From positions 1,178,001-1,242,000 of the forward strand of contig OZ251224.1 of NCBI GenBank assembly GCA_965240325.2: a DNA stretch of 64,000 nucleotides, in the 5' to 3' direction. The position numbers and the translations under genes were made by a program. The number at the start of each line of letters is the position of its first letter. Within the stretch, counting starts at the first letter, position 1. Source of the DNA: Rebecca billardiae RCC1528 (lineage: Eukaryota > Haptophyta). The notes under the pieces were generated by a model that made no database searches, was not told the DNA's origin, and saw nothing but the letters and a program-made list of their open reading frames with translations. Below, piece after piece: positions 53,340-63,289 of the stretch.

Positions 53340-55455
53340 ATGCCACCACGCGCACGCGGCTCTGGGGGTGGGCGCTCGGGCCGCGGGGGTGGGCGCGCCC
53401 GCCGCCCGCCGCCCGCCCAGCCCCAGGACCCGCTGGGCGTGCTCGCGCCCGTGAACGTGGACAGCCTGCCGCCGGCCGTGCTCGCGCTGTACGCGTGCGA
53501 GTACGACGAGAGGCACTCGGTCAAGACGGTGCTCACGCGCCACGGCCTGCAGCTTGCACTTGACCGCATGCACCTCGTGCAGGGCGAGGACTCGGGCTCG
53601 GTGGGCGGCGACTGGGACGACGACGACGACGACGACGATGAGGAGTCATGGGATTCTGACGACCCGTCGCCGCGGGCCGCCGGCATCATCTTCCCGCCGA
53701 TCCTCGCGTCGCACGTGGGCGACCTGGTGCGCATGGTGGTCGACCGCAACGCGTACGCCGTGCACAGCACCGAGTACGACGACGGTGGCGACCCGATCGG
53801 CTGGGTGCCGCGCACCGCGGCGATCGTGCTCCGCGGCCTCGGCGCGCTGCACGGCGCGCACGAGCTCGCGCTCAGCGACGCGCAGGCGTCGGTGCTCGTG
53901 CGCGCGGTGTGCGCGCGTCCCGTGCACGAGGGCCTCGGCCACATGTCCGAGTTCATCGAGGCCGGCTCCATCAGCCTCGGCTGGAACCTCGCGCGCGCGC
54001 TGCCGTCGGTGCTCGGCGCGGAGCGCGCGCTGCGCGAGCTGGCGGCCTTGCTGCCTGGGCTGCCTGCCTCGGAGGAGGGGCTGCACGCGCGGCTCGGCGT
54101 GGCGGAGGCGCTGGTCGCGCTGGCCGATGAGGTCGAGTGCGCGTCCTCCCCACAGGCCCCGCCACCGCCGCCGCAGCCAGCCGCCGCGGCTCCGGCCGCC
54201 GCTCCGGGCGCGGCCGCCGCCTCCGCGCCCGCCGGCACCATGCGCGCGCGCGCCGTGCAGGCGCTGGTCTGCGACCTCGAGCGGGTGGTGGGCGAGCTGG
54301 TGCGCGCGACGCGGGTGCCGGAGAGCTCGGAGGAGGTGGTGAGCCGCACGCTGTGCAAGTACGGCAGGCGGCTCGTCGAGCTCGCCCTGCTGCCGCCGAG
54401 CGTGCCCCTCGCCGCCACCGCGTGGACCCACACGGCCGTCGGCGCGGCGCACAGCGCGTACAAGCTGGGCCGGCTGGAGCGGCTGATGGCGGGGGTGGGC
54501 GGGCAGAGCCCGGAGGGCCCGAGGCTCCCGTCGCTCGCCGCGCTGCGCTCCGAGCCGGAGGAGGTGCAGGTCCAGGGCTCTGACGAGTCGGACGCGAGCG
54601 AGGACGAGGACGCGCCGGCTCCGCTCGGGGCCGGCGGCGCGGCGGCGCGCGCTCGCGCCGCGCCGCCGCCGCCGCTCAGCGCGCTGGCCGCGCCCGCCGC
54701 GCGCGCGCTGGCGGCGCGGCGCTGGGCGGTGCCGCTCGCCACGCGCGAGCGCGCCGCCGCCGCCCTGCTCGCCGCCGCGCGCGCCTCGCGCCTCTCGGCG
54801 CTGCCGTCGGGCGGCGTGCTCGACCTGCTCGAGCAGCTCGGCGTCTCCCCGGATCCCCTCGATCCAGGAGTCCGGGACTTTGGCGCCAACGTGAGCGCGC
54901 TCACACTCGGGCGCATGAGCTCGGAGGAGGAGTCGGGGGAGGCGTGGCGCGCGGAGTGCGTGCGCCACCTCGCGCGCGTGCGCGCGCTCCGCCTCGACGC
55001 GTGGGCGCGCGAGGTCGACCAGCAGGCGGACGCCGAGCTCGCGCGCCGACCCGCGCCGAGCGCGCGGCCGTCGGCGCCGCCCGGCGCGAGCGCCGGCGCG
55101 CAGGGCGCGGCCGCGGCGATGGCGGAGGACCGCGAGTACGCCGCGGCGCGCGGCGCGCTCCTCTCCGCGCGCGCGCCCGCCGAGCCCGCGCTCAGCGCCG
55201 CCGACGAGACGCTCGCCGTGCTGCGGCTGCTGCTCCCGTACCGCAAGCTCGTGCCGGGACTTTCCGCGAAACTTCCGCGCGCGGCGCGCGGCGGCGGCGC
55301 GCCGCCTGCCTTCGCGCAGATCCAGACGAACGCCGAGGAGCTGATGGAGTTCTTGCGCGAGGGGCTGGAGCGGCTGCGCGCGGGTGACCGCGCGCTGCAC
55401 CGGCACACGGCCGAGTACGCCGCCCCCTCCGTGCTGCAAGAGTCGTTCGAAGCGC

Positions 55456-55502
<47 letters not shown>

Positions 55503-56343
55503 CCCGCGGTCGTCGGGCCGGGCGGCCCGGTGCCCGACCCGGGCGCGCTGCCCACGCGCGTGCTCGACTGCATCTGCATGGAGCTGCTCAGCAACCTCGT
55601 CCACAGCGGCGGGCGCGCGCGCGCGGTGCTCGCCCACGCCGAGTGCATGCGCGCGCTGCTCGCGCTCGGCGCGGGCCGCATGGGCGCTGGCGACGCGGCG
55701 GGCGGCGCGGGCGGCGCGGCCGACGGCAACGGCGCGGCCGGCGGCGGCGGCTCCGACGGTGCCGAGGAGCCCTCGGCCGGCGTCGGCGTGTGGACGGCGC
55801 GCGCGCTCCTCGAGGAGCGGCGCGTGCTCTACTTCCTCGGCGCGCTCAGCCACGGCCTCGCCACCGCCGAGCGCAGCGGCATCAAGGAGGAAGGTTGGAC
55901 GCTGCCGCCCGCGTCGGCGGACGCGCGCGCCGCGCCCGCGCTCGTGGAAGTGACGCTGCCGAGGATCAAGGGGGCGCTGCGCGCGGCGGGGCGCGCGTAC
56001 GAGGCCGCGCCGAGCGGCGCGCGCGGCGCGGGGCAGCGCGCGTGCGCCTCGCTCCTCGTGCGCGAGGCGGTCGGCGTGGCGTCCAACATGCGCGTGCTGT
56101 CCACAGCCACACTCTCACGGCTCGCGGGCTCGGAGGTGTGGGGCGCGGCGGTGGCGTTGCTCCGCGCGCCGCGCACGCCACACCCGGCGCGCTCGGCCGT
56201 GCTCAAGTTCTGCGTCGACCTGTGCCAGTGGAGCTTCCCGCCCGCCGACTCGTCCTTCAGCGCCAACACGCAGGTGGGCGCGCGGCTGCTGCGCAGCGGA
56301 CTCGTCCCGCTGTGCACCGAGCGCGCGATGCTCGCCGTCCCGA

Positions 56344-56374
<31 letters not shown>

Positions 56375-57830
56375 GGGCGCGGACGGCGGGGACGGCGGCG
56401 GCGGCGCGGACGCGGACGCCGAGGCGCCGCCCGCCGAGTGGCTCGGCCTCGCCGGGTACGCGGTGGGCCTGGGCGACTACGCCGAGCACGCCACGCGCAG
56501 GCTCGCCGGCCGGCGCGGCGACGGCCCGCGCGTCTCCGCTGTGCCCGACCGGCCGAGCGCCGCCGCCGCCGAGGCGGAGGGCGCGCGCGAGCGCGCGTAC
56601 CAGCGCGCCGCGGCCGCGTCGGCGCGCAGCGAGGGCGTCGTGGCGCTGCGCTGCCTCGGCATCCTCACGCGGATGGACGACGCGCGCGAGCTGATGGCCG
56701 ACGCGGACGACGCGGCGGGCGAGCCCGGCTGCTCCCTCCTGCGCCACGTCGAGCGGCTGTGCGGCTGCGCGCGCGGCGAGGGCGCGGCCTCGCTCGCGCC
56801 AGAGGTCGAGGCTTGGGTGAATGAGGCGCTCTTCGCCGTGCTGCACCTCGCGTGGAGCCCGCGCTGGCGCGCGCGGTTCGCGGCGGCGCACGCGCAGCCG
56901 ACGCTCGCGCGCATCGCGTGCCGCTTCGCGCGCCGGCTCTGGGCCACGCACCCGTTCACGCTCGCGCACGCGCGCACGGCCGACCTCGCTTCGCGCCCGC
57001 CGGCGCTGCGCCGCGTGCGGCAGATTGCAGGCGTGCCCACGTCGCGTGGGCTGCGCGCGCTCGCGCGCGCGGTCGCGACGAGCGGCTGCCTGCTGTACGA
57101 GGAGGAGCACTTTGCGCCACTGATCGGGGACGGGCTGTGGCGCGAGCTCGTCGGCATCGCACTCGAGCTCCCGTGGTTTGAGGTGCAGAAGTTCGCCACG
57201 CTCGCGATCGGCAACATCTGCCTCGCGCCGCGCGGCGCCGGCCGCGGCCCGCCGCCGTGCCAGCAGCTGCGCAGCCTGCTCACCGAGCCGCAGGCGGTGG
57301 CGATGGTGCGCGCGCTGCTGGACAACCTCTACTACGAGACGCAGGACTACAGGGGCGAGGCCCTCGAGGAGCGCATGCGCAAGGAGATGGCGCAGCCCAC
57401 CCTGCGCACGCTGCCCATCCTGCACGGCGAGGCGGGCTGGTCGGGCGCGCTCCGCGCCGCCGCCGCGTGCCACGGCGACGAGAGCGTGCACGGCTCGCGC
57501 GAGTGGCTGCTCGAGAACATGGTGGCGACGCTGCCCTCGCCGAGCGCGGGCACGGGCGCGTCGGTCGTCCCGCGCACCGCCGCCGACTTTGCCGCCGCCG
57601 CGCCCGGCCGCGACGCGCTCGCGCGCCGGTGCGCGCACTGCGCCAAGCGCGAGCCGCAGCGCGGCGTCTTCAAGGTGTGCAGCGCGTGCCGCAGCGCGGG
57701 CGTCGAGACGCTCTACTGCGACAAGGAGTGCGCCAAGGCGGACTGGAAGGGCGGCGGGCACAAGAAGGTCTGCGGCGGCCGCGCCGCCGCGCCGCCGCCA
57801 GGCGCCGGTGCCGGCACGCCGCGCTCGTGA
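53340..57830 (+). CDS. giant protein with C-terminal MYND zinc finger
   Basis: 1496 aa from MPPRARGSGG (53340); the frame is open 35 codons further up. An Arg/Gly-rich start and a poly-Asp run (about 98-110) lead into a long, mostly helical, Ala-rich body that looks like ARM/HEAT-type solenoid (for example LVRMVVDRNAYAVHS, ALHGAHELALSDAQASVLVR, FEVQKFATLAIGNICLAPR), broken by Gly runs encoded by (GGC)n at about 55460-55502 and 56345-56370. Residues about 1428-1480 are a MYND finger: RRCAHCAKREPQRG, VCSACRSAG, LYCDKECAKADWKGGGHKKV, C, with all eight zinc ligands. MYND fingers bind proline-rich partners. Nuclear or cytosolic adaptor is likely; no enzymatic domain (SET) is seen. Single exon. Confidence 0.75.
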
Positions 57831-58246
57831 GCCAGGCGGCGGCGACGCCGGCCGGCCGCGAGCAGGGCCGACGGCCGGCTGGAGTGGCTGACGATGCTCA
57901 GCCATCGCGCGTGCGCGCGGTCGTGCGCTCGTCAAACCGCCGCGGCCGGCAGCCGCCGGCGCCGGTCGGCGGGCGCAGCAGCAGCCGCCGTGCCGCGCGG
58001 ACAAGCAGTTCCAGAACATGAGTAAGCTACTACTGCGCTGCTGTAATACTATATACCTCATCATGGTCGCGTCATCATAATCGCGTCGTATAAAAGTGTC
58101 GTCATCTGCTATGCTATCATGATATTGTCTGGCGGCGCAAACTGCGCCGCCAGACGCGTATGATTCGGAGGTCGTCCGAGGTGCGAGGCCAGGGAGGATG
58201 ACGTCTCGACTGCTGCTGCTCGCGTCGTCATCATCGCACTACAGTC
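57831..58246. other. intergenic between convergent genes
   Basis: 416 bp. Holds a perfect 13-bp hairpin at 58127-58155. Nothing else seen. Confidence 0.6.
58127..58155. terminator. perfect 13-bp stem, 3-nt loop hairpin
   Basis: GTCTGGCGGCGCA (58127-58139), loop AAC, then its exact reverse complement (58143-58155). It lies between the ends of two convergent genes, 297 bp after one stop and 92 bp from the other. A 3'-end or transcript-stability role is inference; it could also be a relic of a small element. Confidence 0.45.
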
Positions 58247-61200
58247 TCAGAGAGACGCAGCTCCGAATACGACGAATGGCGCCCAGTGGCGGATGTGGAA
58301 GGCTGCGCGCTCAGAGCCGTCGTCGTCGTCGCGCTTGCTGGTCCTGTGAAGCAGCTCGCGCAAAGTTGCTCGCATCAAGCCTGCAATATCCACGTCGTGC
58401 CCGTCGCTGCCCACGTGACCGGCAGCTTGGAGGCTCCCAGCCAGCCGCCCGTACAGCTCCTTCATCATGTCGCAGGTCTTGCTGTCACTGACGGGCCACA
58501 GCGAGGCGACGAGCGTGCTGCAGCCCGCGGAGAGGAAGGCGCGCGAGATGCCGATCAGCCCCTCAGAGCGCAGCTCGCCGCGGAACGTGTCGCACGCGCT
58601 CAGCACCATGAGCTGCACCTCTCGCAGGTCGAGAGACTCCACGTCCACCATCTCCAGCGTCGCCTCGTCGTAGCTGGAGCCAGCCAGGTGCAGGCCTGTC
58701 GGCGAGCCGTGCACGGCGAAGTGCACAAAGTGTGCGCGCGCGAGGTGCTCCATGAGCGCAGGCTTTGTCACATGCTTGCCCATCAGCAGCGTCACCTCCA
58801 GCTTGCTCGCCACGGCCGCCCTCGAGTCCAAGAGCTGGCTCACGGCGCGCGCCTCGGCGTGCGCTTTGCGAAGCTCGCTCAGCGCCTCGCCCACCACGTC
58901 GCCCACGGCGAGCTGCTCCGAGAGCTGCTTCCGCTGTGCAGGCTCGAGGTCACACACCACCTTCCGCGCGCCGCCGTCGACCGCCATCGCCTCCACCCAC
59001 ACGCACCAGTCCCTGTCATCGCGCACGCCTTCGCTCGCCTCCTCCACGTCCTTCTTGGTCTCCAGCCGCCACGGCAGCTCGTAGCCAGAGTAGTCCTTCA
59101 CGCCTGCCACGAGGGCGCGCTGCACCGAGTCGCCTTGCGTGCGGGCGGCGCGACTGGCCGCCCGGTGCGCCTCGAGCTGCAGCAGCGCGCCGACCGAGGG
59201 CGCGACGCTCAGCGCGTGGCGCTCGACCAGGTACTTGCCCTCAGCGTCGAGCAGCGCGGCAAACGGCAGCGCGTGGAGGGGGCCGTCAGGCAGCAGCACG
59301 AGCCGCTCGCGCCCTCGCAGCGCCTGCGCCAGCGGCTCGATGAGCAGCTCGTGGCACCGCCGCAGCAGCGCCTTCGCCTCCGCATCTGGGTCGAGTGCAT
59401 CGTCACGGCTGCGCTTCCCCCTCGTTTCTGCCATCGCTACCCGCATTGAGGCCCGGATGCAGGGCTCACCAGGCTCGCCCGCTGCGTTGTCCTCCTTGCA
59501 GCAGCGGTCGGTTGCTGACTCGCCGCTGCTGCCGAGGATCGCGTCGCGCGTGTCCTCCACTAGTCTCAGCAGCAACTTCTCGTCCAGCTCGAGCTTGTGC
59601 AGCAGCGGGGCTAATCGTGGGTCTGGCCGCACCACCCACGCCAAGAAGAGCGACTCGGTCGCCTGCGAGAAGAGCACGAGGCAGGCTCGATGGCGCACAG
59701 CGTACTCGCGCATCTGCTGCCACGAGGGCGCCGGCTGCAGCGCGCGCGAGGGGCTTGCGCTCGTCGTGGAGGTGATCGACAGCGGTTGCCGATGCTGGCG
59801 CGCGAGCAGGAGCGCGAGTGAGCGTGCGCGGCTGCGCTCGGCCGCCTCGAGTGCCTCTGCGTCCCTCCCTCCCTCCACGAGCGCACGCTGCAGGCCAGTG
59901 GAGGCCCTGACTGGCAAGCCGGTGTCCCCAAACGAGACACGCGCCAGATCCGAGCTCAGATCGGACCAAAGCGCATCGTACACGGACAGAGCAGCACTGT
60001 AGTTGTCAGCTGCGCGCTCGAAATGCCCGAGTTTGCAGTACGCTGCGCCCAGGTTGCCCAGGCCGATGCCCTCGCCCTGCCTGTCGCCAATCTCGCGGCT
60101 GATGGCCAGCGCCTGCTCGAGGTGCTCGATGGCGCGGTGATACTGCCCGAGGTCGCAGTACGCGACGCCCAGGCTGCCCAGGCGAGTGCCCTCGCCCCGC
60201 CTGTCGCCGATCTCGCGGCTGATGGCCAGCGCCTGCGTGTGGTGCTCGATGGCACGGTCGTACTGCCCGAGGCTGTGGTACGCACCGCCCAGGTTGCCCA
60301 GGTGGCTGCCCTCGCCCTGCCTGTCGCCGATCTCGCGGCTGATGGCCAGCCCCTGCTCGTAGTGCTCGATGGCAAGCCCATATTCCACGAGGTTGCAGTA
60401 CGCGTTGCCCAGGTTGCCCAGGCGCGTGCCCTCGCCCCGCCTGTCGCCAATCTCGCGGCTGATGGCCAGCGCCTGCTCGAGGTGATCAATGGCGCGCTCA
60501 TACTGCCCGAGGTTGCGGTACACGCTGCCCAGGTTGCCCAGCTGGCTGCCCTCGCCCCGCCTGTCGCCAAACTCGCGGCTGATGGCCAGCGCCTGCTTGT
60601 GGTGCTCGATGGCACGCTCGTACTGCCCGAGTTCGAAGTACGCGGCGCCCAGCTTGCCCAGGTCGCTGCCCTCACCCCGCCTGTCGCCAATCTCGCGGCT
60701 GATGGCCAGCCCCTGCTCGTGGTGCTCGATGGCGAGCTGATACTGCCCGAGGTCGCGGTGCGAGATGCCCAGGTTGCCCAGGTGGCTGCCTTCGCCCTGC
60801 CTGTCGCCGATCTCGCGGCTGATGGCCAGAGCCTGCTCGTGGTGCTCGATGGCGCGCTGATACAGCCCGAGGTTGCAGTACGCGACGCCCAGGTTGCCCA
60901 GGTGGCTGCCCTCGCCCTGCCTGTCGCCGATCTCGCGGCTGATGGCCAGCGCCTGCTCGTAGTGCTCGATGGCACGCTCGCACTGCCCGAGTTCGAAGTA
61001 CGCGGCGCCCAGGTTGCCCAAGTGGTTGCCCTCGCCCCGTCTGTCGCCGATCTCGCGGCTGATGGCCAGCGCCTGCGTGAGGTGCTCGATGGCAAGCTGA
61101 TACTGCCCGAGGTTGATGTGTGCGTTGCCCAGGTTGCCGAAGTGGTTGCCCTCGCCCCGCCTGTCACCAATCTCGCGGATGATGGCCAGCGCCTGCTCGT

Positions 61201-63262
61201 GGTGCTCGATGGCAAGCTGATACTGCCCGAGGTCGCGGTGCACGGTGCCCAGGTTGCCCAGGTCGCTGCCCTCGCCCCGCCTGTCGCCAATCTCGCGGCT
61301 GATGGCCAGCGCCTGCTCGTGGTGCTCGATGGCAAGCTGATACTGCCCGAGGTCGCGGTGCGCGATGCCCAGGTTGCCCAAGTGGTTGCCCTCGCCCCGC
61401 CTGTCGCCGATCTCGCGGCTGATGGCCAGCGCCTGCGTGAGGTGCTCGATGGCGCACTCATACTGCCCGAGGTCGTTGTGCGCGATGCCCAGCTTGCCCA
61501 AGTGGTTGCCCTCGCCCCGTCTGTCGCCGATCTCGCGGCTGATGGCCAGCGCCTGCGTGAGGTGCTCGATGGCAAGCTGATACTGCCCGAGTTCGAAGTA
61601 CGCGGCGCCCAGGTTGCCCAAGTGGTTGCCCTCGCCCCGCCTGTCGCCCATCTCGCGGCTGATGGCCAGCGCCTGCTCATAGTGCTCGGTGGCGCGCTGA
61701 TACTGCCCGAGGTTGATGTGCGCGTTGCCCAGGTTGCCTAAGTGGATGCCCTCGCCCCGCCTGTAGCCAATCTCGCGGCTGATGGCCAGCGCCTGCTCGT
61801 AGTGCTCGATGGCGCGCTGAGACTGCCCAAGGCTGTTGTACGCGATGCCCAGGTTGCCCAGGTGGTTGCCCTCGCCCTGCGTGTTGCCAATCTCGCGGCT
61901 GATGGCCAGCGCCAGCTCATGGTGCTCGATGGCGCGCTGTGACTGCCCAAGGCTGTAATACGCACCGCCCAGGTTGCCCAGGTAGGTGCCCTCGCTCCGC
62001 CTGTCGCCAATCTCGCGGCTGATGTCCAGCGCCTGCTCAAGGTGCTCGATGGCAAGCTGATACTGCCCGAGGTCGCTGTGCGCCATGCCCAGGTTGCCCA
62101 GGCCGATGCCCTCGCCCTGCCTGTCGCCAATCTCGCGGCTGATGGCCAGCGCCTGCTCGAGGTGCTCGATGGCAAGCTGATACTGCCCGTGGAGGCTGTG
62201 CGTGGCGCCCAGGTTGCCCAGGGCGATGCCCTCTCCCTGCATGTCGCCGATCTCGCGGCTGATGGCCAGCCCCTGCTCGTAGTGCTCGATGGCAAGCTGA
62301 TACTGCCCGAGATCGCTGTGCGCGTTGCCCAGGTTGCCCAGGTGGCTGCCCTCGCCCCGCCTGTCACCGATCTCGCGGCTGATGGCCAGCGCCTGCTCGG
62401 AGTGCTCGATGGCACGCTCATACTGCCCGAGGCTGTAATACGCACCGCCCAGGTTGCCCAGGTCGCTGCCCTCGCCCTGCCTGTCGCCGATCTCGCGGCT
62501 GATGGCCAGCGCCTGCTCGTAGTGCTCGATCGCAAGCTGATACTGCCCGAGGTCGCTGTGCGAGTTGCCCAGGTTGCCCAGGTGGCTGCCCTCGCCCGGC
62601 CTGTCGCCGATCTCGCGGCTGATGGCCAGCGCCTGCTCGAGGTGCTCGATGGCGCGCTGATACTGCTCGAGGTCGCGGTGCGCGATGCCCAGGTTGCCCA
62701 GGTGCCTGCCCTCGCCCCGCCTGTCGCCGATCTCGCGGCTGATGGCCAGCGCCTGCGTGAGGTGCTCGATGGCGCGCTCATACTGCCCGAGGTCGTTGTG
62801 CGCCATGCCCAGCTTGCCCAAGTGGTTGCCCTCGCCCCGTCTGTCGCCGATCTCGCGGCTGATGGCCAGCGCCTGCGTGAGGTGCTCGATGGCGCGCTCA
62901 TACTGCCCGAGATTGATGTACGCGATGCCCAGGCTGCCCAGGTGCCTGCCCTCGCCCCGCCTGTCGCCGATCTCGCGGCTGATGGCCAGCGCCTGCGTGA
63001 GGTGCTCGATGGCGCGCTGATACTGCCCGAGGTTGCCGAACGCGACGCCCAGGTTGCCCAGGTTGTTGCCCTCGCCCCGCCTGTCGCCAATCTCGCGGCT
63101 GGTGGCCAGCGCCTGCTCCAGGGCCTCCATCCGCGTCGTCTTTCTGATGAGGTTTCGACGCGTGGAACCGCCTTGGCGGCGGAGGAGGCCAGGGTCCAGA
63201 CGCCACTGGGCGACTGGTGCGTTGCGGGCGTCAATCTCGCCTGCCTGGAGAGCGCTGTACAT
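58247..63262 (-). CDS. TPR-CHAT protein: 26 tetratricopeptide-like repeats plus caspase-like CHAT domain
   Basis: 1671 aa, single exon. Residues about 45-1080 are 26 tandem 40-residue repeats of the kinesin-light-chain/Rapsyn TPR type; a typical unit is LGNLGIAHRDLGQYQLAIEH followed by xEQALAISREIGDRRGEG. A linker then leads to a CHAT domain (about 1220-1671): LVLLPDGPLHALPFAALLDA, RHALSVAPSVGALLQLEAH, HFVHFAVHGSP with His1518, VLSACDTFRGE with Cys1557, ISRAFLSAGCSTLVASLWPV, and WAPFVVFGA at the end. His and Cys are spaced as in caspase/separase-fold proteases, so it is probably catalytically competent. CHAT-TPR proteins in bacteria act in proteolytic immunity and cell-fate control; the role in algae is unknown. 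The start codon lies inside a dispersed repeat (63224-63289). Confidence 0.9.
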   Translation of the reverse strand: MYSALQAGEIDARNAPVAQWRLDPGLLRRQGGSTRRNLIRKTTRMEALEQALATSREIGDRRGEGNNLGNLGVAFGNLGQYQRAIEHLTQALAISREIGDRRGEGRHLGSLGIAYINLGQYERAIEHLTQALAISREIGDRRGEGNHLGKLGMAHNDLGQYERAIEHLTQALAISREIGDRRGEGRHLGNLGIAHRDLEQYQRAIEHLEQALAISREIGDRPGEGSHLGNLGNSHSDLGQYQLAIEHYEQALAISREIGDRQGEGSDLGNLGGAYYSLGQYERAIEHSEQALAISREIGDRRGEGSHLGNLGNAHSDLGQYQLAIEHYEQGLAISREIGDMQGEGIALGNLGATHSLHGQYQLAIEHLEQALAISREIGDRQGEGIGLGNLGMAHSDLGQYQLAIEHLEQALDISREIGDRRSEGTYLGNLGGAYYSLGQSQRAIEHHELALAISREIGNTQGEGNHLGNLGIAYNSLGQSQRAIEHYEQALAISREIGYRRGEGIHLGNLGNAHINLGQYQRATEHYEQALAISREMGDRRGEGNHLGNLGAAYFELGQYQLAIEHLTQALAISREIGDRRGEGNHLGKLGIAHNDLGQYECAIEHLTQALAISREIGDRRGEGNHLGNLGIAHRDLGQYQLAIEHHEQALAISREIGDRRGEGSDLGNLGTVHRDLGQYQLAIEHHEQALAIIREIGDRRGEGNHFGNLGNAHINLGQYQLAIEHLTQALAISREIGDRRGEGNHLGNLGAAYFELGQCERAIEHYEQALAISREIGDRQGEGSHLGNLGVAYCNLGLYQRAIEHHEQALAISREIGDRQGEGSHLGNLGISHRDLGQYQLAIEHHEQGLAISREIGDRRGEGSDLGKLGAAYFELGQYERAIEHHKQALAISREFGDRRGEGSQLGNLGSVYRNLGQYERAIDHLEQALAISREIGDRRGEGTRLGNLGNAYCNLVEYGLAIEHYEQGLAISREIGDRQGEGSHLGNLGGAYHSLGQYDRAIEHHTQALAISREIGDRRGEGTRLGSLGVAYCDLGQYHRAIEHLEQALAISREIGDRQGEGIGLGNLGAAYCKLGHFERAADNYSAALSVYDALWSDLSSDLARVSFGDTGLPVRASTGLQRALVEGGRDAEALEAAERSRARSLALLLARQHRQPLSITSTTSASPSRALQPAPSWQQMREYAVRHRACLVLFSQATESLFLAWVVRPDPRLAPLLHKLELDEKLLLRLVEDTRDAILGSSGESATDRCCKEDNAAGEPGEPCIRASMRVAMAETRGKRSRDDALDPDAEAKALLRRCHELLIEPLAQALRGRERLVLLPDGPLHALPFAALLDAEGKYLVERHALSVAPSVGALLQLEAHRAASRAARTQGDSVQRALVAGVKDYSGYELPWRLETKKDVEEASEGVRDDRDWCVWVEAMAVDGGARKVVCDLEPAQRKQLSEQLAVGDVVGEALSELRKAHAEARAVSQLLDSRAAVASKLEVTLLMGKHVTKPALMEHLARAHFVHFAVHGSPTGLHLAGSSYDEATLEMVDVESLDLREVQLMVLSACDTFRGELRSEGLIGISRAFLSAGCSTLVASLWPVSDSKTCDMMKELYGRLAGSLQAAGHVGSDGHDVDIAGLMRATLRELLHRTSKRDDDDGSERAAFHIRHWAPFVVFGAASL
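60031..63150 (-). repeat. 26 x 120-bp coding minisatellite
   Basis: Every unit is exactly 120 bp: the invariant ATCTCGCGGCTGATGGCCAG recurs once per 120 bp with no length change from about 60091 to 63111 (one unit reads GTGGCC, one ATGTCC, one CGGATGATGG). It encodes the TPR array of the TPR-CHAT protein. Confidence 0.95.
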
Positions 63263-63289
63263 GTGCGTCTCTTATTCTTAGTAAACTAG
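63224..63289 (-). repeat. dispersed leader-like repeat, copy F, overlapping a gene start
   Basis: Read on the minus strand: AGTTTACTAAGAATAAGAGA, CGCACA, a 14-nt insertion holding the ATG of the TPR-CHAT gene, then CAGGCAGGCGAGATTGACGC. Codons 6-12 (QAGEIDA) are therefore repeat-derived. Confidence 0.75.

Noticed and set aside
60023-61741. 572-codon plus-strand frame opposite the TPR array
   Set aside because: It repeats only because the 120-bp array repeats; the minus frame is a known fold.
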